A stretch of 64,000 nt of DNA from assembly GCA_002439875.1 (NCBI GenBank), contig DJQB01000018.1:1-64000 (forward strand). Reading direction: 5' to 3'. This DNA comes from Bacteroidales bacterium UBA6397. GTDB lineage: Bacteria; Bacteroidota; Bacteroidia; Bacteroidales; UBA932. Below are positions 16,553 to 24,830 of this stretch, one piece after another (position 1 is the stretch's first letter; every line of letters starts with the position of its first letter). Made by a program: the position numbers and the translations under genes. The notes below the pieces were generated by a model. It saw only the letters and a program-made list of their open reading frames with translations. It was not told where the DNA came from and ran no database searches.

Positions 16553-18802
16553 TCAGTCCGTAACGTCTTCCTCGAAAGTCCAATTTTCTGGAAGGCAGAG
16601 CGCCGTTTTAGTAGCGTCAAGTAATCCGCTTCTTATATGCAGTTTGCCTGTGCCGTTTTTCGCTGTTCCAGTCAGCCAATCGGTGAAAGGGCTATAATTT
16701 GTGTCAAAGTCTTGGAAATATAGAGTAACTTCATCTATTTTTTTGCAACTCATGAACATCCCGGCGCAACACCCCTTGGCCATTTTTTGGGCCATCAACT
16801 TTGGCGCTTTAGTTAGAGAGCTGCAATTAATGAACATTCTATAATAGCAATTCTCTTTAAGTTCTGTCGCAGGAAGCGTTTCCGGGCCGTTTTCCATATT
16901 TTTACAACCCGAAAACATCTGCTGGTAGCCGGATTTCCTCACTTCTGTTGCCGGCAGCGCCGGCGCTTTTTTCAGAGCGGTACAGCTATCAAACATCCGC
17001 TGATAACTGCCCTCATGAACCACAACAGCTTTGAGTTCCGGAGCAGAAGATAAATTCTCGCATCCGTTAAACATTGCCTGATAACAATAATCAGCGAGCG
17101 TTGTTGCCGGAAGTTTTGGTGCGGCAGTAAGTTTTTTGCAGTAAGAGAACATTCCATCGCAGTTATAACCAACGCCATTATTATTAGTTTTAAAAGTTTC
17201 GATGCAAAGGTCTGTCACCTTTGACAGATTGTGGCACCCATAAAACATTTCTTGCATTCCGTATGCATAGACAGTTTTGGCTGAAATCGTCGGCATTGCT
17301 TCAAGTGAAGTGCAGCCGTGGAACATTTTATTATATGCTTGGTATGGAACCTTTTCAGCAGGCAAATCAGAGGCTTTCTGCAATGATTTACAGCCGTAAA
17401 ACATGGATTGATAGCAGTTCTCTGCAAGTTCTGTCGCTGGAAGTGCAGGGGCAGATTTCAAGCTGGTACAGCCGTAGAACATCCGCGCATAGCAGCCATC
17501 TGCAAATTCTGTGGCAGGAAGTGCGGGAGCAGTTGTCAGGCCGGTACAGCCGTAGAACATACTATCATAGCATTTGGATGACAAATTCTTCGACGGGAGA
17601 TCCGGAGCTGAAGTCAAGACTGAACATCCGTAGAACAACTTTGAAAACTTAGCGTCTTTGGTTTCAACCGTCGCATAATTTTCCCAGTCAATGAGAGTGC
17701 GGATGTCACCTTTGCAACTTACCGGCACATTGTTTTCAGTAAAACTGATTGTAGTGGTTATGTTGCTGTAACAAGTTCCACTTGTATTCTTATTCTTATT
17801 ATTTCCCCCACGAAGCCTCAAGTTTCCCTTTGAGCCACCGAATTCCACTTCAGTGTTAGCCTTAACACTTTGCCAATCGGAATCTCCGACAGAATAGTAG
17901 AGATAAAAGAAGTCTTGCGAGATTTTGAATTTCTGTGAGGATTCCGCAGTGAATGTGATGTAAGGATATTCTCCTCCCTTCACCTCGCCGAGGCTGGTTA
18001 CACGATTGCGCTTGATTGTCAGAGGCTTATTCGAGCTTTTGCAGGTGTTCTGTCCGTCAGAGGCAGTAAAGGTCAGGCTGAAACTTTCCATTTCTGCCGG
18101 GAAAATGGCGATGTAGTAAGTCTTGCCGGCCTTGATGTCACCAGATATGGAGACGCTGCTTGAAGGTTTCTCTGTGACCTTGGCCACTACTGGCAAACCT
18201 TCGTTGTTCATGGCGATATTTGCTGTTCCTGCAAGCGCGGCTGAACTCGTGCCCGTGAGGGTGATCTTCTTACATGAGACAGTAGGGGTCAACTTCACAA
18301 AGCCCACTATATTCTTGAAACTCAGATTTGTGCTTCCCTCCCCGGTGGTACCCATCATCAAGGCCGCCTCCGGGTCGAATGAGCCGGACACTGCCGTCTG
18401 TTCACTTTTCAGAACCACTCCTTTCAGGGTTATAATATTAAAGGCCTTGTGAAAGGTCACGTCCTCCTGATAAGGGTAGAGAGCCGTGTAGCTCGTCGCC
18501 TGGCTGGCTCCTTCGCTCTCGAACTTGCCCGTTGTGGTGCCGACGCCATTTGTCAGAGTAAACTTGACATTCTTTCCTTCACCGTCTATCACCGTGATTG
18601 CGTCATCCTTGGTCCAGTTGATGAGTTTGCTGTTTTTCGAACTGATTTCGGCCTTGGTGCCGGTGTTCTCCTGATCGGCTGTCAATGTCACAATGGTGTT
18701 GCCGGACGGGGTCTTCTCTGGAGAGCATAGGTTTTCTTTGGCACAGCCTGCAAGTCCGAGCAGGGCCGCGAGTGCCATTGTCGCTTTTGTGATTGCCTTC
18801 AT
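16553..18802 (-). CDS. Fimbrillin-like / BspA-type leucine-rich-repeat surface lipoprotein
   Basis: Product of 749 residues. The signal peptide MKAITKATMALAALLGLAGC ends in a lipobox (LAGC), so it is a lipoprotein. Residues about 30-270 resemble fimbrillin-like domains (ALMMGTTGEG, GKTYYIAIFPAEM). After a spacer, residues about 370-740 hold about 14-16 repeats of roughly 22-24 residues of the form LPATELAENCYQSMFYGC, the LRR_5/BspA pattern of adhesins. It is likely exposed on the outer membrane. A 43-codon ORF lies upstream and the promoter has a G8 run in its spacer, so expression may be phase-variable. It lies between direct repeats that contain trmH sequence. Confidence 0.85.
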   Translation of the reverse strand: MKAITKATMALAALLGLAGCAKENLCSPEKTPSGNTIVTLTADQENTGTKAEISSKNSKLINWTKDDAITVIDGEGKNVKFTLTNGVGTTTGKFESEGASQATSYTALYPYQEDVTFHKAFNIITLKGVVLKSEQTAVSGSFDPEAALMMGTTGEGSTNLSFKNIVGFVKLTPTVSCKKITLTGTSSAALAGTANIAMNNEGLPVVAKVTEKPSSSVSISGDIKAGKTYYIAIFPAEMESFSLTFTASDGQNTCKSSNKPLTIKRNRVTSLGEVKGGEYPYITFTAESSQKFKISQDFFYLYYSVGDSDWQSVKANTEVEFGGSKGNLRLRGGNNKNKNTSGTCYSNITTTISFTENNVPVSCKGDIRTLIDWENYATVETKDAKFSKLFYGCSVLTSAPDLPSKNLSSKCYDSMFYGCTGLTTAPALPATEFADGCYARMFYGCTSLKSAPALPATELAENCYQSMFYGCKSLQKASDLPAEKVPYQAYNKMFHGCTSLEAMPTISAKTVYAYGMQEMFYGCHNLSKVTDLCIETFKTNNNGVGYNCDGMFSYCKKLTAAPKLPATTLADYCYQAMFNGCENLSSAPELKAVVVHEGSYQRMFDSCTALKKAPALPATEVRKSGYQQMFSGCKNMENGPETLPATELKENCYYRMFINCSSLTKAPKLMAQKMAKGCCAGMFMSCKKIDEVTLYFQDFDTNYSPFTDWLTGTAKNGTGKLHIRSGLLDATKTALCLPENWTFEEDVTD

Positions 18803-18815
18803 GATTTCCTGCAGA

Positions 18816-18947
18816 TTACCAATTGTATGTTTCTTCTTCCAGACTTTCAGTGTTCATACTGTTGCTGATGAGCACGCTTTGTCCCAGTTCCACGTTCAGG
18901 ACTTCCACGACGGGAGGCGAGTAAGGTTTAAGAGAATTGATTTTCAT
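18816..18947 (-). CDS. Small 43-residue ORF leading the lipoprotein gene
   Basis: Starts MKINSLKPYSPPVVEVLNVE and ends in an acidic tail EEETYNW, stopping 13 nt before the lipoprotein ATG. It sits between the promoter and the lipoprotein gene. Short ORFs of the pattern 'K-x-x-x-P-x-VEV ... acidic end' are common ahead of fimbrillin-type genes in Bacteroidales, from memory. It may be a small protein or a translationally coupled leader. Function unknown. Confidence 0.6.
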   Translation of the reverse strand: MKINSLKPYSPPVVEVLNVELGQSVLISNSMNTESLEEETYNW

Positions 18948-18975
18948 TTGTAAATTAATGCTTTAAATAATTTTA

Positions 18976-19007
18976 CAAATATACCCCCCCCATTTGGATT
19001 TTGCAAT
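18976..19007 (-). promoter_or_regulatory. Promoter with G8 tract between -33 and -7
   Basis: On the minus strand: ATTG (19004-19007, -33 like), a 20-nt spacer ending in eight G (18984-18991), then TATATTTG (18976-18983), an exact -7 box. The spacing is right for Bacteroidota, and slippage in the G run would change it. It precedes the 43-codon ORF and the lipoprotein gene. Confidence 0.7.
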
Positions 19008-19162
19008 AGTTTTTATTGTCTGACCGTCGATTTTTTACCTTGCCCCCCAACTGTGCGCTAGAGTAGGGATGTATATAGCTGTTTTCACCCATGCATAGGC
19101 ACCCCATCCCGTTCCGGCATCCCTCCATGCCTTATACAGCCATCCGCATGTTGCATATTACA

Positions 19163-19274
19163 CAAGGCCGCTGACGCCCACATACGCATCCCGATGCCCG
19201 GTGCTCTCGACTCCCTAAACGTCTCCGTCTCCGCCGCCATCCTACTCTTCGAAGCCCTCCGCCAAAGGCAGTAG
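19163..19274 (+). pseudogene. 3' fragment of trmH
   Basis: Encodes ADAHIRIPMPGALDSLN and VSVSAAILLFEALRQRQ then a TAG stop, matching the last 37 codons of the trmH gene at 15367-16176 with about 9% nucleotide change. No upstream part of the gene is present. It is non-functional and part of the second direct-repeat copy. Confidence 0.85.
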
Positions 19275-19410
19275 GATAATTCCACCTCTGAACAGTATAA
19301 TTTCAACAGGTCTATGACCTTTTCGGGATTTATTGTAAATTTGCAGTAAATCCCGAAAGTCACTAATCCAGCCATATTTTCTCTGTTCACATAATAGTCC
19401 TTTCCACCCA

Positions 19411-19491
19411 CCGGTGCGCGGAAAGGACAGTCTGACACACAGTGAATCTGTCAAGAGATAGTCGGTGAGTGAAAATGCCATTTGGACGCAC
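19411..19491 (+). repeat. Two units of the 30-bp repeat
   Basis: Units at 19411-19440 and 19462-19491, 51 bp apart, with the same CCGG/TCGG start and GACACAC/GACGCAC end as those at 16332-16462. The between-unit segment (GTCAAGAGAT core) is also shared with copy 1. Confidence 0.75.
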
Positions 19492-19535
19492 GCAAAAAAA
19501 AAGAAAAATCCAATCTTTGCACATTATTGACACCG

Positions 19536-19581
19536 CACTGTCGCTTCGACAAGCTCGGCGACCGGAGACTAAGCGACAGTG
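19536..19581 (+). repeat. REP-like palindromic element
   Basis: Perfect 11-bp arms CACTGTCGCTT / AAGCGACAGTG enclosing TTCGACAAGCTCGGCGACC-type sequence. The core is the same family as elements at 21295, 43959, 43989 and 46135. Lies 41 bp past the aroE stop and may serve as its 3'-end hairpin. Confidence 0.75.
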
Positions 19582-19622
19582 TGATCAACGACCTATATGT
19601 TCCGGGCCGCAGCCTCTATGCT

Positions 19623-20549
19623 CTAGAAAACGACCTCGGACATGGCCTTGAGGTCGGGCTGGAGGCCGGTCATGATGGAGTAACCGGTTAGTGCTTGGTA
19701 CAGAAGCCAACGGCGACCGGAGATGTAGGTACAGTCGGCGGAGGTGAGTTTCATTCTTGCCTCCTGGTCAAAAGACGGGGTCTTGTAGTTCGCCTCAAGG
19801 ATGACCTTTCTCTGGCCGGAATCCTCTCCGGCGAAATCATCGGCGGAAAACTCAGCGATCTCCGGCAAGGCCATCGGCAGGGTGTAGATCACAAGATCGC
19901 ACTCCTTGACAGCCTCCTTGAAATCAGAGATAGGATCCGGCAGGAAACCATATTCAGACATAGCTCCCGCTATCGCTTGCGCCTTTTCAAGGGTCCGGTT
20001 CATCAGAATGGTGGCGAATCCAAGCTCGGCGGCGGCCACGGCGGCGGCCCTTCCCGCTCCCCCGCAACCGACCACAAGGGCCTGAGGCTGACGGTTAAAC
20101 GTGCGGCTCAGCGTCATCAGAAAAAACTGGTGCATCTTCACGAAAAACCTGTCTCCGAAGTTGCCGATGAATTCCTCCACTATGCCCGGGAAATATGCCT
20201 CCACGACAGCCGTTACGACGCCTGTGAAGTCCGAATTGTACGCCTCTATGCCATTGGAGCCTTTCACCAGAAGGTTTGTCGCCCCGATGCGGGCCGCTGG
20301 CCCCGAAACCGCTCCTACGCCTTTACGGGCCAATTCCAAAACTTTTGAATATGCAAGTTCCTTAAATGGAGCGGTGACATTGACGGCGGCATATTCATCA
20401 AGAAACCTTTGGAAGGAAGCCTCAAAATCAGCGCCCTCAATCAGGTCGTATGAATATTCACCGTCTTTCTCTCCTTTATACGCCGCCTCGAACAGCGCCG
20501 GACTGCCCGACCCTTTGATCGGATCGCCTATGAGACCATATTTCGCCAT
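19623..20549 (-). CDS. aroE: Shikimate dehydrogenase
   Basis: NADP-dependent reduction of 3-dehydroshikimate. The start MAKYGLIGDPIKGSGSPALF has the substrate-binding region. The catalytic Lys is in NVTAPFKE and the paired Asp in YNSDFTGV. The nucleotide-binding loop is VVGCGGAGRAAAVAAAELG. Length 308 exceeds the usual ~250-290 because about 30 extra residues (around 125-160, FPGIVEEFIGNFGDRFF region) lie between the two domains. The gene stands alone and points away from ssb. Confidence 0.92.
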   Translation of the reverse strand: MAKYGLIGDPIKGSGSPALFEAAYKGEKDGEYSYDLIEGADFEASFQRFLDEYAAVNVTAPFKELAYSKVLELARKGVGAVSGPAARIGATNLLVKGSNGIEAYNSDFTGVVTAVVEAYFPGIVEEFIGNFGDRFFVKMHQFFLMTLSRTFNRQPQALVVGCGGAGRAAAVAAAELGFATILMNRTLEKAQAIAGAMSEYGFLPDPISDFKEAVKECDLVIYTLPMALPEIAEFSADDFAGEDSGQRKVILEANYKTPSFDQEARMKLTSADCTYISGRRWLLYQALTGYSIMTGLQPDLKAMSEVVF

Positions 20550-20637
20550 ATTCTTAAATTCGTTTGAGATGCAATATAATTGTTACTTTTGACAGGTGCG
20601 AAGTTAGCAAACCGCAGGGCATTCTGCAAATCATTAT

Positions 20638-20673
20638 CGTCCTCTGCCTCGTCCTCTGCCTCGTCCTCTGCCT
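20638..20673 (+). repeat. Three 12-bp tandem repeats
   Basis: Three copies of CGTCCTCTGCCT between the divergent aroE and ssb starts, followed by a partial copy. The rest of the 20550-20840 gap holds a GC-rich ssb leader with no clear promoter box. Confidence 0.85.
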
Positions 20674-20840
20674 CACCTCTTCCTTTTTATGGGAATACGG
20701 AATTTTTTGACTAAATTGCAATGGTTTGGGCCGGCCATCGCGGCAACGGTTCCGCGCGAGATGATGCGTGGAATCATGGACGTTTGCCGCGAGGCGGTTC
20801 AGCCAAGGCGTATTTTAACATAACTAAACGACTTAAGATC

Positions 20841-21482
20841 ATGTCACTGAACAAAGTAATGCTGATCGGTAACGTTGGAAAAGACCCGGAAGTACGTTAC
20901 CTTGACGGAAACAACAACCCTAATTCAGGAAACACTAAGGTGGCGACGTTCACCCTCGCGACTACTGAACGTTATCGTGACCGCAATGGAGAACTTCGAG
21001 AGAACACGGAATGGCACAACATCGTGGCCTGGAGGAATTCGGCTGATGTGGCGGAGAAATACATCCGCAAAGGCACTCAGGTTTACATTGAGGGCAAGCT
21101 GAGGACTCGGTCGTGGACAGACCAGACGGGCAACAAGAGGTATACCACGGAGGTCACGGTGGACAATCTGCAGCTTCTGGGCAGGAAATCGGACAATCCT
21201 GGGGCGCAGGACGGCGGACAGGCTCAGGGAGGATACCAACCACAGGGGCAGCAAGGTGGCTACCAACAGCAGGGTCAGGGGTACGGGCAGCCGGCCCTTC
21301 GACAGGCTCAGGGACCGGTCGGAGGCTCAACTCAGGGACAGGTCGGGAACATCGCTCAGCAGCCGACTTATCAGCAGCCGTCGGTCCAGCAGCAGACACA
21401 GCAGCAGACACAACAGCAGACTCCGGTGAATCCGATCGAGGTCGCCGCGGCGGATATGCCACAAGATGACCTTCCGTTCTAA
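20841..21482 (+). CDS. ssb: Single-stranded DNA-binding protein
   Basis: OB-fold (about 1-112, MSLNKVMLIGNVGKDPEVRY ... NTEWHNIVAWRN), then a long Gln/Gly-rich linker and the acidic tip DMPQDDLPF that binds partner proteins. The open frame extends upstream to 20721 but ATG 20841 gives the normal SSB start. Residues about 151-159 (ALRQAQGPV) are encoded by a REP-like repeat inserted in frame in the linker. purA follows 33 nt later. Confidence 0.95.
   Translation: MSLNKVMLIGNVGKDPEVRYLDGNNNPNSGNTKVATFTLATTERYRDRNGELRENTEWHNIVAWRNSADVAEKYIRKGTQVYIEGKLRTRSWTDQTGNKRYTTEVTVDNLQLLGRKSDNPGAQDGGQAQGGYQPQGQQGGYQQQGQGYGQPALRQAQGPVGGSTQGQVGNIAQQPTYQQPSVQQQTQQQTQQQTPVNPIEVAAADMPQDDLPF
21295..21318 (+). 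repeat. REP-like element inside ssb
   Basis: Contains TTCGACAGGCTCAGGGACC, flanked by CCGG on both sides, in frame within the disordered SSB linker. Confidence 0.7.
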
Positions 21483-21515
21483 TTTTCAAGAATATACAAA
21501 CGAATAATATCAGAT

Positions 21516-22781
21516 ATGAGTTCAAAACTTGACGTAGTCCTTGGCCTCCAGTGGGGAGACGAAGGGAAAGGTAAGATTGTGGATGTGCTTGCAGGCCGCT
21601 ATCCGGCCGTGGCAAGATTCCAGGGTGGGCCTAACGCGGGACACTCCCTGCATTTCGACGGCAAGAACTTCGTGGTGCGCAGCATCCCTTCGGGAATATT
21701 CCGTGAAGGCTCCACCAACATCATCGGAAGCGGTGTCGTTCTGGACCCGATCACTCTGCGGGAGGAATGCGCGAACGTGGAGAAAATGAACATCAACCCG
21801 AAAGAGAAACTGTTCATCTCCAAGAAGGCCAACCTCATCCTTCCTACCCACAGGCTTCTTGACGCCGCCTACGAGGCCGCAGCGGGTAAGGGCAAGATCG
21901 GATCCACCCTCAAAGGCATCGGACCAACCTACACCGACAAGATCAGCAGGCACGGGCTGAGGGTCGGCGACATCCTCGCCCCGGATTTCAAAGAGAGATT
22001 CGAGAAACTCAAGGCCAGGCATATTCAGTTACTCTCAGACCTGCACTTCGAGTGCGACCCTGCCAAGGACGAGGCAGAGTGGATGAGCGCCATCGGGTTC
22101 CTCAAGGGATTCAAACTCATAGACTGCGAGTACTTCGTGAACAAATGGCTGGAAGACAAGCCTATGCTTGCGGAAGGAGCGCAGGGTTCAATGCTTGACA
22201 TCGACTACGGTTCCTATCCATTCGTGACATCATCCTCCACCACAGTCGGTGGGGTCTGCACCGGACTTGGAGTCGCCCCGTCAAAGATCGGACACGTCTA
22301 CGGAATATTCAAGGCCTACTGCACCCGTGTGGGCAGCGGCCCGTTCCCGACAGAGTTGTTCGACGAGACCGGAGAGAGGCTCCGCCAGGTAGGACACGAG
22401 TTCGGAGCCGTCACAGGCCGTCCCCGCCGCTGCGGGTGGCTGGACCTCGTGGCGCTGAAGTACACCGTGATGATCGACGGCGTGACCGACCTAATCATGA
22501 TGAAATCCGACTGTCTGGACGATTTCGAGACGATCAAGGTCTGCACTTCCTACAAGGTGGACGGCAAGGAGACCGACCAGGTTCCGTTCGACATCGCCGC
22601 TGAGATCGAGCCGGTTTACACCGAGTTCCCGGGCTGGAGGAAAGACCTCACCGGAATCCGCAAGGATAGCGAACTTCCACAGGAATTCAAGAACTACATC
22701 AAGTTTATGGAAGATTATCTCGGAGTGCCGATCAGCATAATCTCCCTGGGCCCGGACCGCGAGGCGACCATCGAACGATAA
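21516..22781 (+). CDS. purA: Adenylosuccinate synthetase
   Basis: Joins IMP and aspartate with GTP in AMP synthesis. N-terminus MSSKLDVVLGLQWGDEGKGK holds the P-loop-like GDEGKGK with catalytic Asp; NAGHS supplies the catalytic His; SSTTVGG and the GTP-binding NKW-type region are present. The product of 421 residues is full length. It precedes a restriction-modification pair by 38 bp. Confidence 0.97.
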   Translation: MSSKLDVVLGLQWGDEGKGKIVDVLAGRYPAVARFQGGPNAGHSLHFDGKNFVVRSIPSGIFREGSTNIIGSGVVLDPITLREECANVEKMNINPKEKLFISKKANLILPTHRLLDAAYEAAAGKGKIGSTLKGIGPTYTDKISRHGLRVGDILAPDFKERFEKLKARHIQLLSDLHFECDPAKDEAEWMSAIGFLKGFKLIDCEYFVNKWLEDKPMLAEGAQGSMLDIDYGSYPFVTSSSTTVGGVCTGLGVAPSKIGHVYGIFKAYCTRVGSGPFPTELFDETGERLRQVGHEFGAVTGRPRRCGWLDLVALKYTVMIDGVTDLIMMKSDCLDDFETIKVCTSYKVDGKETDQVPFDIAAEIEPVYTEFPGWRKDLTGIRKDSELPQEFKNYIKFMEDYLGVPISIISLGPDREATIER

Positions 22782-22819
22782 GAGAACTCCTTTTTCTTAC
22801 ACACAAGGCATCTATATGT

Positions 22820-23572
22820 ATGAGAGCGTATAATCTGGGATTCATCTCCGACAAGGACATCTACGGACACGTGCAGGACACAGTCCGCCTTTATCGGCGC
22901 AGCATAAACCTGAGCGAGTTCAACGAGAACATCGTCGATCCGATAAAATTGACCTTTGACGCAAAGGTTTACAGAAAGTCTATGGAACAGGTCATCTCGG
23001 AGGAGTGCTCCCGTCAGATTGACAAGTCAAACACGAACCGCATCGGCTATTTCCACCAGCAGCTTTTCAACTACGCGGGGAACGGATGGATTGTTCCGTC
23101 GGCAGGTTTTGATGTGGAGAACCACGAAAGGCACATCTTCGTGGAAATGAAAAACAAGCACAACACAATGAACTCCGCATCTTCACAGAAAACTTACATG
23201 AAGATGCAGAACAAACTGTTGGAGGATGATCAGGCCACCTGCTGGCTTGTCGAAGTCATTTCCACCAAGTCAAAGGATGAACCGTGGAAGGTATCCATTG
23301 ATGGCCGGCCGTTCCAGCATAACAGGATTCGACGGATGTCTATGGACAAGTTCTACGAACTGGTGTTCGGTGACAGGACTGCGTTCTTCCGGCTTTGCGA
23401 AGCTCTGCCCGACATTATTGAGGATGTTGTTTCAGACAATAAGGAATTACTCTGGCAAAATTCTGTCTACGAGGAACTGATGAGTTTCAACCCGGATGTG
23501 TTGAAGAGCCTGTACCTGCTTGCGTTCTCTACCTATGAGGGATTTGATTCTCTCTGCCAATACCCCGGATAG
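22820..23572 (+). CDS. Eco47II/Sau96I-family type II restriction endonuclease (predicted GGNCC)
   Basis: 250 residues ending 2 nt before a cytosine-5 methyltransferase. The block FVEMKNKHNTMNSASSQKTY followed by MKMQNKLL and LVEVISTKSKDEPWKVS is, from memory, the signature of the RE_Eco47II family, where the E-x-K of VEMKNK forms part of a PD-(D/E)XK centre (with D at VENHE region upstream). Eco47II and Sau96I cut GGNCC, so that site is predicted. Composition is close to the neighbouring housekeeping genes, unlike the HaeIII-like pair. Confidence 0.8.
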   Translation: MRAYNLGFISDKDIYGHVQDTVRLYRRSINLSEFNENIVDPIKLTFDAKVYRKSMEQVISEECSRQIDKSNTNRIGYFHQQLFNYAGNGWIVPSAGFDVENHERHIFVEMKNKHNTMNSASSQKTYMKMQNKLLEDDQATCWLVEVISTKSKDEPWKVSIDGRPFQHNRIRRMSMDKFYELVFGDRTAFFRLCEALPDIIEDVVSDNKELLWQNSVYEELMSFNPDVLKSLYLLAFSTYEGFDSLCQYPG

Positions 23573-23574
23573 AA

Positions 23575-24810
23575 ATGAGTTGTTCTGACACAAGAATATC
23601 CCCGAACAATTTTGCGGATGTCATGGGGGTGTCCCGATCGACCGTACGCTATTGGGTGGATTCCGGAAAATATGTCTTGGAGGACGATGGTGACGGTCCT
23701 TGTTTTTTGATGAATGATTTGAGAAATGTCCCCGAAATTTCCCAGATGCTGTCCGGCAAATGGGACGAGGAGATGCAGACCAAGCCATCCAGACAATACT
23801 CTTCCGTTGAGCTTTTCGCCGGGGCGGGAGGATTGGCCTTGGGCATGGAGCTGGCAGGGTTCAAACACGTTCTTTTGAACGAGTTTGACCATAACGCCTG
23901 CGAGACATTGAGAATGAACCGTCCCGACTGGAACGTGGTCGAGGAGGATATCCACACCTTGGATTTCACTGGCCTGAAAGGCAAGGTGGACTTTTTGTCG
24001 GGAGGCTTTCCTTGCCAGGCGTTCTCCTACGCAGGGAAACGCCTTGGATTTGAGGAAACCAGAGGCACCCTGTTCTTTGAGCTTGCGAGAGCGGTCAAAG
24101 AGATTCAGCCGAAAGTTTTTCTGTGCGAGAATGTCAAGGGACTACATGAGCATGACGGAGGACGCACTTTGGAGACAATCACCAACATCATAAAGGAGTT
24201 GGGGTACTCATTGATCCCTCCTCGCGTCCTGAAAGCGGTCATGTACAAGGTTCCTCAAAAAAGGGAAAGACTGTTTCTGGTCGCGGTCAGGAATGACTTG
24301 GCTGACAGGGTCTCTTTCGTGTGGCCGGCTCCGTACAGCCGCGTCATGACCTTGCGTGACGCCTTCTACGCAGGAGATCTTTATCCAGTGGACGTACCGG
24401 AAAGCGAATGCCAGCAGTACCCGGAGAAGAAAAGAAAGGTGATGGATTTGGTGCCGATGGGCGGGGACTGGCGGGACTTGCCGGAGGCTGTGGCCAAAGA
24501 ATATATGAAAGGCAGTTACAACCTCGGAGGCGGCAAGACAGGAATGGCCCGGCGGTTGTCTTTGGACGAACCAAGCCTTACCTTGACGTGCGCACCTGCA
24601 CAAAAACAGACTGAACGCTGCCACCCAACAGAGACCCGCCCATTGTCCGTCCGTGAATATGCCAGAATCCAGACATTCCCGGACGAATGGAACTTCTCCG
24701 GGAACTTGTCATCCAAATACAAGCAGATAGGTAATGCGGTTCCAGTCAATCTGGCCTATGCCATGGGACGGGCGCTCATCCGCCTGATGAACCAGATAGA
24801 GAAACTCTGA
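23575..24810 (+). CDS. DNA (cytosine-5)-methyltransferase with N-terminal HTH
   Basis: 411 residues. Residues about 7-60 (SPNNFADVMGVSRSTVRYWV) form a MerR/excisionase-like helix-turn-helix; the methylase begins near 75 with VELFAGAGGLALGMELAGF (motif I), then GGFPCQAFS with the catalytic Cys (IV), ENVKG (VI), PQKRERLFLV (VIII) and QIGNAVPVNLAYAMG (X). It protects the site of the Eco47II-like enzyme just upstream. An N-terminal HTH on a C5 methylase, known from M.EcoRII and M.SsoII, suggests it also represses its own operon. Confidence 0.92.
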   Translation: MSCSDTRISPNNFADVMGVSRSTVRYWVDSGKYVLEDDGDGPCFLMNDLRNVPEISQMLSGKWDEEMQTKPSRQYSSVELFAGAGGLALGMELAGFKHVLLNEFDHNACETLRMNRPDWNVVEEDIHTLDFTGLKGKVDFLSGGFPCQAFSYAGKRLGFEETRGTLFFELARAVKEIQPKVFLCENVKGLHEHDGGRTLETITNIIKELGYSLIPPRVLKAVMYKVPQKRERLFLVAVRNDLADRVSFVWPAPYSRVMTLRDAFYAGDLYPVDVPESECQQYPEKKRKVMDLVPMGGDWRDLPEAVAKEYMKGSYNLGGGKTGMARRLSLDEPSLTLTCAPAQKQTERCHPTETRPLSVREYARIQTFPDEWNFSGNLSSKYKQIGNAVPVNLAYAMGRALIRLMNQIEKL

Positions 24811-24830
24811 ATAACACTATAGACTGAGCG

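Larger units (their letters stand above)
19163..19492 (+). repeat. Direct repeat copy 2
   Basis: Matches 16065-16413. Includes the trmH fragment, a hairpin (19322-19357: CGGGATTTA...TAAATCCCG) and two 30-bp units. The left edge of similarity is abrupt at 19163; the right edge is at the end of the second 30-bp unit. Confidence 0.88.

Noticed and set aside
16319..19481. Two minus-strand frames with similar peptides (CVRL-FPR pattern) at 16319-16522 and 19242-19481
   Set aside because: The similarity follows from the duplicated DNA and 30-bp units. There is no start context, and the frames differ in length and composition from real genes.
20721..20840. N-terminal extension of SSB by 40 codons
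   Set aside because: The extra residues are not SSB-like, and ATG 20841 begins the standard OB-fold.
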